A stretch of 56,381 bases of DNA from QHXQ01 sp036389375. GTDB lineage: Bacteria > Acidobacteriota > Blastocatellia > Pyrinomonadales > Pyrinomonadaceae. The stretch lies in contig DASVQA010000176.1 in the NCBI GenBank assembly GCA_036389375.1, positions 1 to 56,381 of the forward strand. The letters run 5' to 3'. A program made the position numbers and the translations under genes. How positions within the stretch are numbered: the first letter of the stretch is position 1; each line of letters opens with the position of its first letter. This document shows positions 35,613 to 44,222 of the stretch, piece by piece. The notes beneath the pieces were generated by a model. The model saw nothing but the letters and a program-made list of their open reading frames with translations. It was not told where the DNA came from and made no database searches.

Positions 35613-36362
35613 ATGCGCATTTATGCCATCTCAGATTTGCACACAGACTTTAAGCAGAACTGGCTCGTGCTTGAACAACTGTCTGACGTGGCCTACAAAC
35701 AGGATACTCTGATTGTGGCCGGTGACATTGCTGACCAGTTGCACGTTATTGAAGCCACGCTGGCGCTCTTACAGACTAAATTTAAGCACGTCTGTTATAC
35801 GCCCGGAAATCATGAGCTATGGGTACGCAGTGAAAAGATCAATTCCCTGCAAAAGTTGCAGCTGGTGCTTGAACTGTGTGCTGGCTTAGGTGTGCTGACC
35901 AGACCCGTGCGGCTGGCTGAGCATTGGCTTGTGCCGCTCTTTTCTTGGTATCAGGCTGATTTTGCGACCGAAGCCTACGACGATGTGAGTGCGTTGGAGG
36001 GCTGGGCTGATTTCTACTTCTGTAAATGGCCGCCCGGCATAGAGCCGATCCACGACTTCTTTCTTGGTCTGAATGAAGCCCACATCAAAGATTACGATCT
36101 GCCGGTGATCTCTTTCTCACACTTTCTGCCCCGGCGCGAACTGCTGCCGGCGGTGGCTAACTTGAAGTTCAAGGAGCTACCGATGGTCGCCGGTTGTCTG
36201 GGTCTTGATGCACAGATCAGGCGACTCAAATCGCGTGTGCATGTCTTCGGGCACAGTCATATCAGTTGTGATCAGGTCATTGATGGCGTCCGATATGTGC
36301 AAAATGCCTTGCGTTATCCGCGCGAGCGCGCCAGCATGAACTTCCCGCTGAAAGCATTATGA
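35613..36362 (+). CDS. Calcineurin-like metallophosphoesterase
   Basis: A 249-residue soluble enzyme with the full metallophosphoesterase signature. D8 and H10 are in ISDLHTD, D38 is in AGDIAD, N66 and H67 are in PGNHELW, an active-site His sits in SFSHFLPR, and GHSH is in VFGHSHIS. These residues would hold a two-metal centre for phosphoester hydrolysis. The substrate cannot be predicted; homologues act on phosphoproteins, nucleotides or phospholipids. GC content and codon use are lower than in flanking cassettes, which may mean separate ancestry. It stands alone, 54 bp after the permease. Confidence 0.9.
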   Translation: MRIYAISDLHTDFKQNWLVLEQLSDVAYKQDTLIVAGDIADQLHVIEATLALLQTKFKHVCYTPGNHELWVRSEKINSLQKLQLVLELCAGLGVLTRPVRLAEHWLVPLFSWYQADFATEAYDDVSALEGWADFYFCKWPPGIEPIHDFFLGLNEAHIKDYDLPVISFSHFLPRRELLPAVANLKFKELPMVAGCLGLDAQIRRLKSRVHVFGHSHISCDQVIDGVRYVQNALRYPRERASMNFPLKAL

Positions 36363-36744
36363 TTCTCAAATCACTCCGCGCCCCGTCTTCCGCCCAAGCC
36401 CCGCCGGTAAGCCGAGCATAGAACCCGTGCGAGAGCGCCGTCGCGCCATGTGATTCACCGTAAATCACTGGCGGCGCAGTTTTGTGCCATGGTGAAACAC
36501 GCGGCGCGAGCCGAGTGCATGCGCCACTTGGGGTTTTGTCGCTCACGCGGGTTGGCACGCGCGTTGCTCCATAACTGCATTGAACACCTCTGTCGTAGGC
36601 TGCGAAGTTGTAGCCTCCTTCAGTAATCAGGCACTCTCATAGTGCCTCCCAATAATCAGCGAAAGGTAGTGAGCGTGCCGGCCGCCCCCGCACTTAGGTG
36701 CAACGTGTGCCGACGCCTCGTCCCCAGCCCCTAAACTTTAAGGA
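36363..36744. other. 382-bp non-coding region
   Basis: It contains a perfect 7-bp hairpin AGGCACT-CTCAT-AGTGCCT (36629-36647), a looser AGGCT/AGCCT stem just before it, and two TAATCAG copies. No gene is seen. It could be the leader of the repeat protein at 36745. Confidence 0.4.
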
Positions 36745-39423
36745 ATGAAAGATTCGATGAAAAACAACAAGCCCCACAATCGCGCGGCCGTAAACCACCG
36801 CCGCCGCGCACGTATCAACCCCCTGCTTGCACTCATCTGTGCGTGCGCGAGCTTCGCCGGCCTGCTGTCTGCGCCGCGCGCCTTCGCGCAAACCGGCATC
36901 ATCAACGATCCGCCCGTCGCGCCGCATCTCATCACGGTATTCCCCGAGCGCGACTTCGTCTCCGCCGAAGGCTACGACGCCGCGGCCGGCGTCGTCACCA
37001 TCAGCGTCATACGCGCTGGCAATCTCGTCAGTCAGGCGCATGTCACGCCTGACAGGTTCGGCCTCGTCGAGGTCAACCACCCCGGCGGCGGCTGCTGGGA
37101 GAACGTAACGCCCGACATCCGCCCCGGCGACATCGTCCGCGTGACGACCGCTGCGGGCGTGAGCGACCAGACGACGGTCGCCAACGTCGTTGCCGGCCTG
37201 CCCGTGCAGGTGGATGCCACGACCGTGCAGGTGCATGGCAGTGCGCAGGACGCGGCGGGCAGCCCACTGCCGCTCGCGCAGATCGAGCAGCGCCTGCTCA
37301 ACCCCGACCGCTTCGACAACGGCCGCCGCACGCTGCGTGCGCCGGGCGACGGCACGCTCGCCTACGACGCGGCCGGCTCCGTTAACTGGACTGCGACCTA
37401 CACCAACCTGAGCGCCGCCGACATGGCCAAGGCACTCGACTCCGAGTCGCGCATCCTCTGGCTCGGCCGCGACCCGCTGGCCGGCACAGAGTCCACCATC
37501 TTCGAGATTGGCGCAGACGTGTTCGGCGGCCCGCAGGCCCCTTGCACCGCTCCTTCGGAGAACGGCCAGAGCGCGCAGCCCGTAGCGACCACCGTCCCGC
37601 CCGCGCCGGCCTACACGACGCTCAACGATCCGCCGGCCGCGCCGCACATCGTCGGTGCTTTCCCCGAGCGCGACTTCGTCTCGGCGGAAGGCTACACGCC
37701 CGGCCAACTCGTCACCATCAACGTCCTGCGCAAGCTGACGACCAACGTCGTCAACGCTGACGGGACGACGACCGCGCAGGTCTCCTTTGTCACCGTCGGC
37801 GCGGCGCAGAACGTCCCGGCCAACTCCTCCGGCATCGTCGAGGTCAACCACATCGGCGGCGCTTGCTGGGAAGGGCAGACGCCCGACATCCGCCCCGGCG
37901 ACATCGTCCGCGCGACGACCGCCACGGGCATCGCAGACCAGACGACGGTCGCCAATGTCATCTCCTCGGGCCCGATTCAGATAAACACCAACACCGTCGT
38001 CCTCCACGGCAGCGCCGTTGATGCCGCCGGCAACCCGCTGCCCATCGCGCAACTCGACACGCGCCTCGTCGGCAGCAGCAGCGACCCGTTCGACCTGAGC
38101 GCCCGCCGCGACCTGCGCGCGCCCGGCAACGGCACCCTCGCCTTCGACGCGCCCGGCTCGACCAACTTTACGGTCACCTACACGGGCCTGACCGCCGCCG
38201 ACATCACGCGCATCATGGACGCCGAATCGCGCACCGTCTGGACGGGCCGCGACCCTGTCGCCGGTAACGAGTCCACGACCTTCGAGACCGGCCCCGCCAT
38301 TTTTGCGGGCCCGCAAGCGCCCTGCACGATGCCGCAGGAGCCGCGCCTCTCCGTGAGCGCGACGCCCGCGAGCACGGCCACGAGCCTCGGCACGTCGCTC
38401 TCCGTCACGCTCACGGCCTCCGAGACCGGCGCGGCGATCTTCTACACGACCAACGGCACGACGCCCACGACGACGAGCACGCGCTACGTCGGCCCCATCA
38501 CGCTGACGGCCAAGACGATTCTGAAGTTCATGGCCGTTGACACTGCTAACGCGCTCACGTCGCAGACCTTCATGGAAGCCTACGAGTTCGTTGACAGGAC
38601 GCCGCCCGCAGCGCCCTCCGTCCCCGACCTCGCCACCGCCAGCGACACCGGCTCGTCCAGCACCGACAACATCACGCGCAACACGGCGCTCACCTTCAAC
38701 GGCACGGCCGAGGCCGGCTCAACCGTCAAACTCTTCGTGGACGGCGTGCAGGTCGCAAGCGGCACGGCGACCGGCGGCGCATACAGCCTGACAGCCAACT
38801 CGGTCGCCGTCGGCACGCGTTCCGTCACGGCCACGGCCACCGACGCAGCCGGCAACATCAGCGCAGCTTCGGCCGCGCTCTCCGTCACGGTGGACACGAC
38901 CAACGCGGGCGTCACGGCCAACCCGGCCGGCGGTACTTACGCCTCGGCCGTCAGCGTCACGCTCTCTTCGGAGACGGGCGCGGCCATCTACTACACGACC
39001 AACGGCACGACGCCCACGACCGCCAGCACGCGCTACACCGCAGCCATCAGCATCTCGGCGAACACCACGCTGAAGGCGCTCTCGGTGGACGTGGCCGGCA
39101 ACCAGTCGGTTGTCATGTCGCAGACCTACACCATCGGCGGCACGGCTCCGGCCGCGCCCTCGAACCTGACGCTGACGGCCCCAATTCAGGGCCGCGTCAC
39201 GCTCAGTTGGAAGGACAACTCGACGAACGAGACGAGCTTCGTCATCGAACGTTCGCTCTCGTCCACGTCGGGCTTCACGCAGATCGGCACGGTGACGACC
39301 AACACCGTCACCTTCAACGACAACACCGTCGCACGCCGCACGACCTACTTCTACAGGGTCAAGGCGGTCAACGGTGCCGGATCGTCTGCCTACTCGAACG
39401 TACCGAGCATCCGCTCGCTGTAG
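36745..39423 (+). CDS. Secreted modular protein: duplicated unknown domain, two chitobiase-like C-terminal domains, Ig-like and fibronectin III
   Basis: 892 residues from ATG 36745; AAGGA is very close to this ATG, so ATG 36757 is a possible start. A basic N-region and hydrophobic stretch (about 30-50, ending AFAQT) look like a signal peptide. Two copies of an unknown domain of about 220 residues (54-270 and 294-530) share FPERDFVSAEGY, VEVNHxGGxCWE and TPDIRPGDIVR. Then come a CHB_HEX_C-like domain (533-619, AAIFYTTNGTTPTT), a bacterial Ig-like domain (621-722), a second CHB_HEX_C-like domain (724-799) and fibronectin III (802-892, VTLSWKDNSTNETSFVIER). No catalytic domain is recognisable. 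Probably a surface adhesin or polysaccharide-binding protein (inference). Confidence 0.8.
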   Translation: MKDSMKNNKPHNRAAVNHRRRARINPLLALICACASFAGLLSAPRAFAQTGIINDPPVAPHLITVFPERDFVSAEGYDAAAGVVTISVIRAGNLVSQAHVTPDRFGLVEVNHPGGGCWENVTPDIRPGDIVRVTTAAGVSDQTTVANVVAGLPVQVDATTVQVHGSAQDAAGSPLPLAQIEQRLLNPDRFDNGRRTLRAPGDGTLAYDAAGSVNWTATYTNLSAADMAKALDSESRILWLGRDPLAGTESTIFEIGADVFGGPQAPCTAPSENGQSAQPVATTVPPAPAYTTLNDPPAAPHIVGAFPERDFVSAEGYTPGQLVTINVLRKLTTNVVNADGTTTAQVSFVTVGAAQNVPANSSGIVEVNHIGGACWEGQTPDIRPGDIVRATTATGIADQTTVANVISSGPIQINTNTVVLHGSAVDAAGNPLPIAQLDTRLVGSSSDPFDLSARRDLRAPGNGTLAFDAPGSTNFTVTYTGLTAADITRIMDAESRTVWTGRDPVAGNESTTFETGPAIFAGPQAPCTMPQEPRLSVSATPASTATSLGTSLSVTLTASETGAAIFYTTNGTTPTTTSTRYVGPITLTAKTILKFMAVDTANALTSQTFMEAYEFVDRTPPAAPSVPDLATASDTGSSSTDNITRNTALTFNGTAEAGSTVKLFVDGVQVASGTATGGAYSLTANSVAVGTRSVTATATDAAGNISAASAALSVTVDTTNAGVTANPAGGTYASAVSVTLSSETGAAIYYTTNGTTPTTASTRYTAAISISANTTLKALSVDVAGNQSVVMSQTYTIGGTAPAAPSNLTLTAPIQGRVTLSWKDNSTNETSFVIERSLSSTSGFTQIGTVTTNTVTFNDNTVARRTTYFYRVKAVNGAGSSAYSNVPSIRSL

Positions 39424-39465
39424 ACAGCAGACCGGCCGGGTGCTTATACGCGCCCGACTAGCTGC

Positions 39466-39519
39466 GAAGCGGCGCAGGGGGCAGGGGCCATTGCTGGCCC
39501 CTGCCCCCTGCGCCGCTTC
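39466..39519 (+). terminator. Perfect 25-bp hairpin downstream of the modular protein gene
   Basis: 25 uninterrupted pairs (39466-39490 with 39495-39519) close a TTGC tetraloop, 42 bp after the stop codon. No U-tract follows. It is an exceptionally stable structure; a transcription barrier or mRNA 3'-end stabiliser is likely. Confidence 0.6.
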
Positions 39520-39655
39520 ACGTTCAACCAGTCGTGCGTCGTCTTTTGTCGGCCGCCAGCATGATTTGGAACTTCGCTCATTTATAGACGTGGAAAACTC
39601 TGACCTGAAAGCAGGCGACCAGCAGTTTGATCTTAATTTGCGCGGGAGAATTGTG

Positions 39656-40324
39656 ATGAGAAAACTTACAGGATATGGCGTAGCTATGATCCTCACGCTG
39701 CTCTTATGTAGCATTGGGTCGAGCGTTAACAGCGCGCGCGCGCAGAGTCAAAGCTCTGCCGCCGTGGCGACGACGAAAGATGTGCAACAGGAGCAGATCA
39801 ACCATGAAGTTCAGTTGTACCTGCTTGTAGCCTCGGACGCGTCGGGTGAAAGAAGTAATATCCCGCAGTCATTGGATGGCGCGGTGCGGCAGCTTAAGGA
39901 CACGTTACCTTTCGCTAATTACCGTTTGGCTTCGACCTTCATGGATCGTGTGCGCGATGGCGGTACGCTGGAAGTATCGGGCGTCGGCGGTTTCCCTTTG
40001 GTGACGACCCCGGCTAACTCTAGCACCCCGACCTTCTTCACTTTCGGCTTGAGCGGCGTCACCTTAGTCAGAGGCGCTAACGATCAACCCTTCATACAGG
40101 TCGGCAGATTCAGATTCGGACTTAAGGTGCCGATCCAGACCGGCACTACCCGGAGTGAAGGCAGCAATGCCGGCTACCCGGTCATTCAGTATCAGGACAC
40201 GGGGATTACGACTGAACTGAGCGTGCGCGAGGGTGTGCCCACTATCATCGGCACGCTGGCAGCTAACCAACCCAATGAATCCTACGTGCTGGTGCTCGCC
40301 CTGAAGCGAACTGCCACGCGGTAA
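39656..40324 (+). CDS. Small secreted protein of unknown function
   Basis: The start is ATG 39656 (GGGAGA 6 bp upstream), giving 222 residues; a longer open frame upstream runs through the 25-bp hairpin and is not credible. The signal peptide (about 1-29, cleavage after SARAQ) is followed by a soluble beta-rich domain with LYLLVAS, IPQSLDGAVRQLKDTLPFANY and GGTLEVSGVGGFPL. Near the C-terminus TIIGTLAANQPNESYVLVLAL resembles the ends of secretin-like and pilotin-like acidobacterial proteins, but no family is confidently assigned. Only one gene is transcribed here before cassette 3. Confidence 0.72.
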   Translation: MRKLTGYGVAMILTLLLCSIGSSVNSARAQSQSSAAVATTKDVQQEQINHEVQLYLLVASDASGERSNIPQSLDGAVRQLKDTLPFANYRLASTFMDRVRDGGTLEVSGVGGFPLVTTPANSSTPTFFTFGLSGVTLVRGANDQPFIQVGRFRFGLKVPIQTGTTRSEGSNAGYPVIQYQDTGITTELSVREGVPTIIGTLAANQPNESYVLVLALKRTATR

Positions 40325-40687
40325 ACGAGTCCTCCTAGCCTGATGACAGCGGCGGTGAGCTTAGGGTCGCCGCCTTTCTGCTCGACTGCTTTAGAGAGCT
40401 TGAGCGCGCCGGGCCAAGTCGGGGCATATTTCCAACCCGGCAACTTCACGCAGATCAAGATTGGCAAAGACTGTGGCATAAGCCTTACCCCTCGTTTAAT
40501 AAGCTCAAGGTGTTCTCGCTTAGCCCTTACGGTTAGCCTCGCTGTGGGGTGAGCGCGCGCCTGCTTCTTCTCTGTTCTCTTCTTGCCTGCCGCTTAGTCA
40601 GTCGTCATGAGCATTTACACTACCCTTGACCTTCTAGGGAAACTGGTGTTACCTTTCTCCCCTAGAAGTCGAGAGGAGAAATCCGCG
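40325..40687. other. 363-bp spacer before cassette 3
   Basis: It holds a possible weak terminator (GCGGCG 40349-40354 with CGCCGC 40368-40373, then CTTTCT) and the cassette 3 promoter/operator at 40626-40668. Short open frames on both strands here lack ribosome sites and are not called. Confidence 0.5.
40626..40668 (+). promoter_or_regulatory. Promoter and operator of PadR-ADOP cassette 3
   Basis: TTGACC (40626-40631) is followed by arms CTTCTAGGG (40631-40639) and CCCTAGAAG (40660-40668), a perfect 9-bp inverted repeat with a 20-nt spacer over the -10 region. Same layout as cassettes 1 and 2. Confidence 0.7.
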
Positions 40688-41023
40688 TTGCTAAGAAAAC
40701 AGAAGTCAGAGCTGCCGCAAGGTACGTTGGACATGCTGATCTTGAAAGCACTGTCGCTGGGCCCCATGCATGGTTACGGCGTCGGGCAGCGCATCCAGCA
40801 GCTGGCAGAAGAGATGTTGAAGGTGGAAGAAGGGACGCTCTATCCGGCGCTCTACCGCATTGAGCAACGAGGCTGGATCGAGAGCGAGTGGGGCACATCA
40901 GATAATAACCGCCGGGCGCGCTTCTACAAGTTAACCAGAGCAGGGCGCAAACAACTGCAAGCTGAAGAGGCGCAATGGGCGCACTTATCGCTGGCCATCA
41001 GCAAAGTTATGCAGGCGACTTAA
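40688..41023 (+). CDS. PadR-family transcriptional regulator (cassette 3), TTG start
   Basis: The open frame extends upstream to an ATG at 40607. That ATG lies before the promoter and operator. The TTG at 40688, 9 bp after AGGAG, is therefore chosen; it gives 111 residues, the same length as its paralogues. The PadR core is clear: LPQGTLDMLILKALSLGPMHG, EGTLYPALYRIEQRGWI and NNRRARFYKLTRAGRKQLQAE. The rare TTG start may lower expression. The permease of this cassette starts 12 bp after the stop. Confidence 0.9.
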   Translation: MLRKQKSELPQGTLDMLILKALSLGPMHGYGVGQRIQQLAEEMLKVEEGTLYPALYRIEQRGWIESEWGTSDNNRRARFYKLTRAGRKQLQAEEAQWAHLSLAISKVMQAT

Positions 41024-41034
41024 GGAGCATGGTC

Positions 41035-43671
41035 ATGAACTGGCTCAAGCGCAGCTACGCACGCGTGCGCGGCATCTGGCACGCCGAGATAATTCAACGA
41101 GAGATTGCTGAAGAGTTGCAGTTTCATCTCGACCTGCGGACTGAGGAGAATATCAAGCGCGGCATGTCGCCTGAAGAAGCGCGCCGTGATGCGGAGCGAC
41201 GCTTCGGCAACGCGGGTGTGGTCAAAGATATGAGTTGGGATGTGCGTGGCGGCGGCTGGCTGTCGGCGTTTTGGCAAGATTTGCGTTACAGCTCGCGCAT
41301 GCTGCGCAAGCATCCGGGCTTCAGTTTGGTGGCTATCATGACGTTGGCGCTCGGCATTGGCGCGTGCGCGGCGATCTTCAGCATCGTTGATGCAGTGCTC
41401 TTGCGCCCGCTGCCATACGCGGATGCAGCGCGCATTGTCGAACTCAGAGAGGTCAGCGCGAAGGGCGGCCGGATGCCTGTGACCGAGCCGAACTACGCGG
41501 ACGTGCGCGCGCGCAATCACAGTTTCGAAGCGATTGCCGAATACAGTGGTGGCACTCCGGCAACGATGATGACGACGATCATCGGCGGCAGCGAGCCGGT
41601 GCGCGCGCCTGCCTATGCGGTCTCCGGCGAGTTCTTCCGTGTGCTTGGCATCGCGCCCGTCGTCGGGCGTGTGTTCCTGCCTGAAGAACTGAAGTCCGGC
41701 ACGCCGGTAGCGATTGTCAGCTACGGATTCTGGCAGCGACAACTCGGCGGCAAGACCGATCTCGCGGGCACGACTTTGCGGATTGACAATCTGAGCCTCT
41801 CGGTCGTCGGCGTGCTGCCGTCTACGCTAAGCTTTCCGAAGGCGGCGGACGTGTGGGTGCCGCGCGAGATGTTTCCACCTGACGCTTCGCGTACGGCGCA
41901 CAACTGGAGCGTCATCGCAAGACTGCGCCCCGGTGTGACGCTGGACGCAGCGCGCGCCGACCTGAGCGCCATCGGGCAACAACTCAAGCAGGAGAACGGC
42001 GCTGGAACGGACGCCTCTGACTTCGCTCTCATCCCGCTTCAAGAATATCTCGTGGGCAACGCACGCCCGGCGCTGCTCGTTATACTCGTAGCGGTCGGCT
42101 TCCTCTTGCTGGTCGCGGGCACGAACGTTGCGAATCTGCTGCTGGCGCAGATGACCGCGCGCCAGAAAGAGTTTGCCGTGCGCGCCGCGCTCGGAGCCGG
42201 GCGGATGCGTCTCGCGCAGCAGTTCCTTACGGAGAACCTATTGCTCGCGCTCATCGGCGGAGCGTTTGGCGTGCTGCTCTCTTTCTGGGGCGTCGATCTG
42301 ATTCTCAAACTGAATCAGGGGAGTCTGCCGCGCGCCGACGAGGTCAGCGTGAACGCGCGCGCCCTCGGCTTCACGCTCGCGCTGTCGGCCTTGATCGCCA
42401 TCGTACTCGGCATCGTGTCGGTGCTGCACGTCACGGGCAGAGACTTGCAAGCCGGTCTGAAAGAGGCTGCGCGCGGGCAGACGGCGCACGGTGCAGGGAA
42501 ACGCCTGCGCGGGACGCTCGTCATCGCGCAGGTCGCGCTGACGCTGATTCTGCTTGTCGGCGCGGGCCTTCTGGGCAAGAGCTTCGTCGAACTGCTGCGC
42601 GTTGATCCGGGCTTTCGTCCTGAGAGCGCCGTCGTGATGGATCTGGCGCTGCCCGCGTCCGACGATAAGGATCAGCAGCAACGAAACGCGCTCTTCTATC
42701 AACAACTGCTCGAACGCCTCGCGCAACTGCCGGGCGTCGTCGCTGTCGGCGGCAGCAACGCCTTGCCGATGACTGATACAGGCGCGGATGGCACGTTCCT
42801 GATCGACAACGATCCGACGCACACAGGCCACGCCGACTACAGACGAGCCAGTGCCGGCTACTTCGCCGCGATGGGCATTCCCCTACTGCGCGGTCGCGTG
42901 TTCGATGCAAGTGACGGCCCGCTTGCGCCGCCCGCGGCCGTCGTCAGCCAGACGCTCGCGCAGAAATATTTTCCAGGCGCAAACCCTATCGGCCAACGCA
43001 TCCAGTTCGGCAACATGGACGGCGACAAACGCCTGTTGGAGATCGTCGGCGTGGTGGGCAACGTGCGCGAAGGCGGGCTTGACGACGCACCCGCGCTGAC
43101 CGTCTATGCCAACGCTTTTCAACGACCGCAGTCTTACTCGCTGGCGATGGTCGTACGCGCGCAAGGCGATCCGGCGACGCTCATCCCCGCGATGCGACAA
43201 GCGGTGCAATCGCTCAACCCCGAGATGCCGACGACGTTTCGCACGCTCACGGAAGTTTATTCCGCTTCGCTCGACGCGCGGCGCTTCAGCCTCGTCATCT
43301 TCGGCGTCTTCGCATCGGTCGCGCTCAGCCTTGCGACGCTCGGTCTCTACGGTGTGGTGGCTTACACGGTGACGCAACGGACACACGAGATCGGCGTGCG
43401 CATCGCACTCGGCGCACAGCCTGCGGACGTGCTGCGCCTGATCGTCGGGCAGGGCATGTTGCTCACGTTGATTGGCGTAGCGCTTGGGCTGATGGCCGCG
43501 TTCGGGTTGACGCGCCTGCTGGCCAGTTTGCTCTACGGTGTGACGGCCACCGATCCGTTGACTTTCTTCGGGGTCGCGTTGCTGCTAACGACGGTTGCGC
43601 TCATCGCTTGCCTGATCCCTGCGCGTCGCGCGACCAAAGTCGATCCGCTGCTCGCGCTACGGTATGAATGA
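41035..43671 (+). CDS. ADOP-family FtsX/MacB-like permease (cassette 3)
   Basis: The start is ATG 41035 (AAGGAG 8 bp upstream); ATG 41029 is too close to that site. The product is 878 residues. Layout is as in the other ADOP proteins: helical N-terminus (IQREIAEELQFHLDLRTEEN), TM1 with GIGACAAIFSIVDAVLLRPLPY, MacB_PCD, FtsX, MacB_PCD, FtsX, ending RATKVDPLLALRYE. The first FtsX unit departs from the others (TNVANLLLAQMTARQKEFA instead of ANLLLARAxxRxREIA), so this is the most divergent of the four. Predicted inner-membrane protein; substrate unknown. Confidence 0.92.
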   Translation: MNWLKRSYARVRGIWHAEIIQREIAEELQFHLDLRTEENIKRGMSPEEARRDAERRFGNAGVVKDMSWDVRGGGWLSAFWQDLRYSSRMLRKHPGFSLVAIMTLALGIGACAAIFSIVDAVLLRPLPYADAARIVELREVSAKGGRMPVTEPNYADVRARNHSFEAIAEYSGGTPATMMTTIIGGSEPVRAPAYAVSGEFFRVLGIAPVVGRVFLPEELKSGTPVAIVSYGFWQRQLGGKTDLAGTTLRIDNLSLSVVGVLPSTLSFPKAADVWVPREMFPPDASRTAHNWSVIARLRPGVTLDAARADLSAIGQQLKQENGAGTDASDFALIPLQEYLVGNARPALLVILVAVGFLLLVAGTNVANLLLAQMTARQKEFAVRAALGAGRMRLAQQFLTENLLLALIGGAFGVLLSFWGVDLILKLNQGSLPRADEVSVNARALGFTLALSALIAIVLGIVSVLHVTGRDLQAGLKEAARGQTAHGAGKRLRGTLVIAQVALTLILLVGAGLLGKSFVELLRVDPGFRPESAVVMDLALPASDDKDQQQRNALFYQQLLERLAQLPGVVAVGGSNALPMTDTGADGTFLIDNDPTHTGHADYRRASAGYFAAMGIPLLRGRVFDASDGPLAPPAAVVSQTLAQKYFPGANPIGQRIQFGNMDGDKRLLEIVGVVGNVREGGLDDAPALTVYANAFQRPQSYSLAMVVRAQGDPATLIPAMRQAVQSLNPEMPTTFRTLTEVYSASLDARRFSLVIFGVFASVALSLATLGLYGVVAYTVTQRTHEIGVRIALGAQPADVLRLIVGQGMLLTLIGVALGLMAAFGLTRLLASLLYGVTATDPLTFFGVALLLTTVALIACLIPARRATKVDPLLALRYE

Positions 43672-43822
43672 CTGTCGAGCCAACCTGTCGCCGAGCAAGA
43701 GATGGCCGGAGTTCAATAACAGTTATTACGTTTCCACAATGCCTGTAATCTAATACCTCACCGGATATTTGCCCGTTCTGCTCTCCATTTCCTGCGCGTA
43801 TCCGCACTCTGAATAGCTCGTA

Positions 43823-43869
43823 TTGACATTCTATACGTGCGCGTGTATCTTCATACAGAGCTTCTATAG
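43823..43869 (+). promoter_or_regulatory. Promoter and operator of PadR-ADOP cassette 4
   Basis: TTGACA (43823-43828), 17 bp, TATCTT (43846-43851). A tight dyad TGTAT-CTTC-ATACA (43844-43857) covers the -10. TTCTATA also occurs twice in direct orientation (43829-43835, 43862-43868). The geometry differs from cassettes 1-3. Confidence 0.6.
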
Positions 43870-43879
43870 GAAGGGTGAG

Positions 43880-44212
43880 ATGGAACCAACTCCGGCCAAT
43901 TTACTTCAGGGCACACTTGATCTCCTGATCTTAAAGACCCTCTCGTTGGGCGAGCTGCATGGGCTGGGTATTTCCAGGCGTATCGAGCAGATCACTAACG
44001 GTACTTTCCAGGTCAAACCCGGCTCACTGTTCCCGGCCCTGCACCGGATGGAGGAGGCCGGATGGTTGGTTTCCTCCTGGGGCGAGTCGGAGAACAAGCG
44101 CCGGGCGAAGTATTACCGGTTGAGCCGCGCCGGACTGAAGCAACTCAGGACGGAAACTCAGGAATGGGATCGGATTGCGCTGGCGATTGCGCAGGCTCTA
44201 CAGGCTTCTTAG
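43880..44212 (+). CDS. PadR-family transcriptional regulator (cassette 4)
   Basis: The start is ATG 43880, after AAGGG; a longer frame opening at 43823 would begin inside the -35 hexamer. The product is 110 residues. The PadR core reads LLQGTLDLLILKTLSLGELHG and PGSLFPALHRMEEAGWL, ending NKRRAKYYRLSRAGLKQL. The permease start follows 10 bp after the stop. It is the most diverged of the four in the recognition region, which fits its different operator. Confidence 0.92.
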   Translation: MEPTPANLLQGTLDLLILKTLSLGELHGLGISRRIEQITNGTFQVKPGSLFPALHRMEEAGWLVSSWGESENKRRAKYYRLSRAGLKQLRTETQEWDRIALAIAQALQAS

Positions 44213-44222
44213 AGGTGCTGCT

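Noticed and set aside
40282..40479. Minus-strand frame of 65 codons with a protein-like middle (ALKLSKAVEQKGGDPKLTAA)
   Set aside because: It has no ribosome site and its C-terminal third runs antisense through the end of a well-supported secreted protein gene. Left as a chance frame, though a gene relic is not excluded.
43715..43727. Dyad AATAAC-A-GTTATT upstream of cassette 4
   Set aside because: A perfect but short AT-rich dyad about 100 bp before the promoter, with no partner element. Likely chance.
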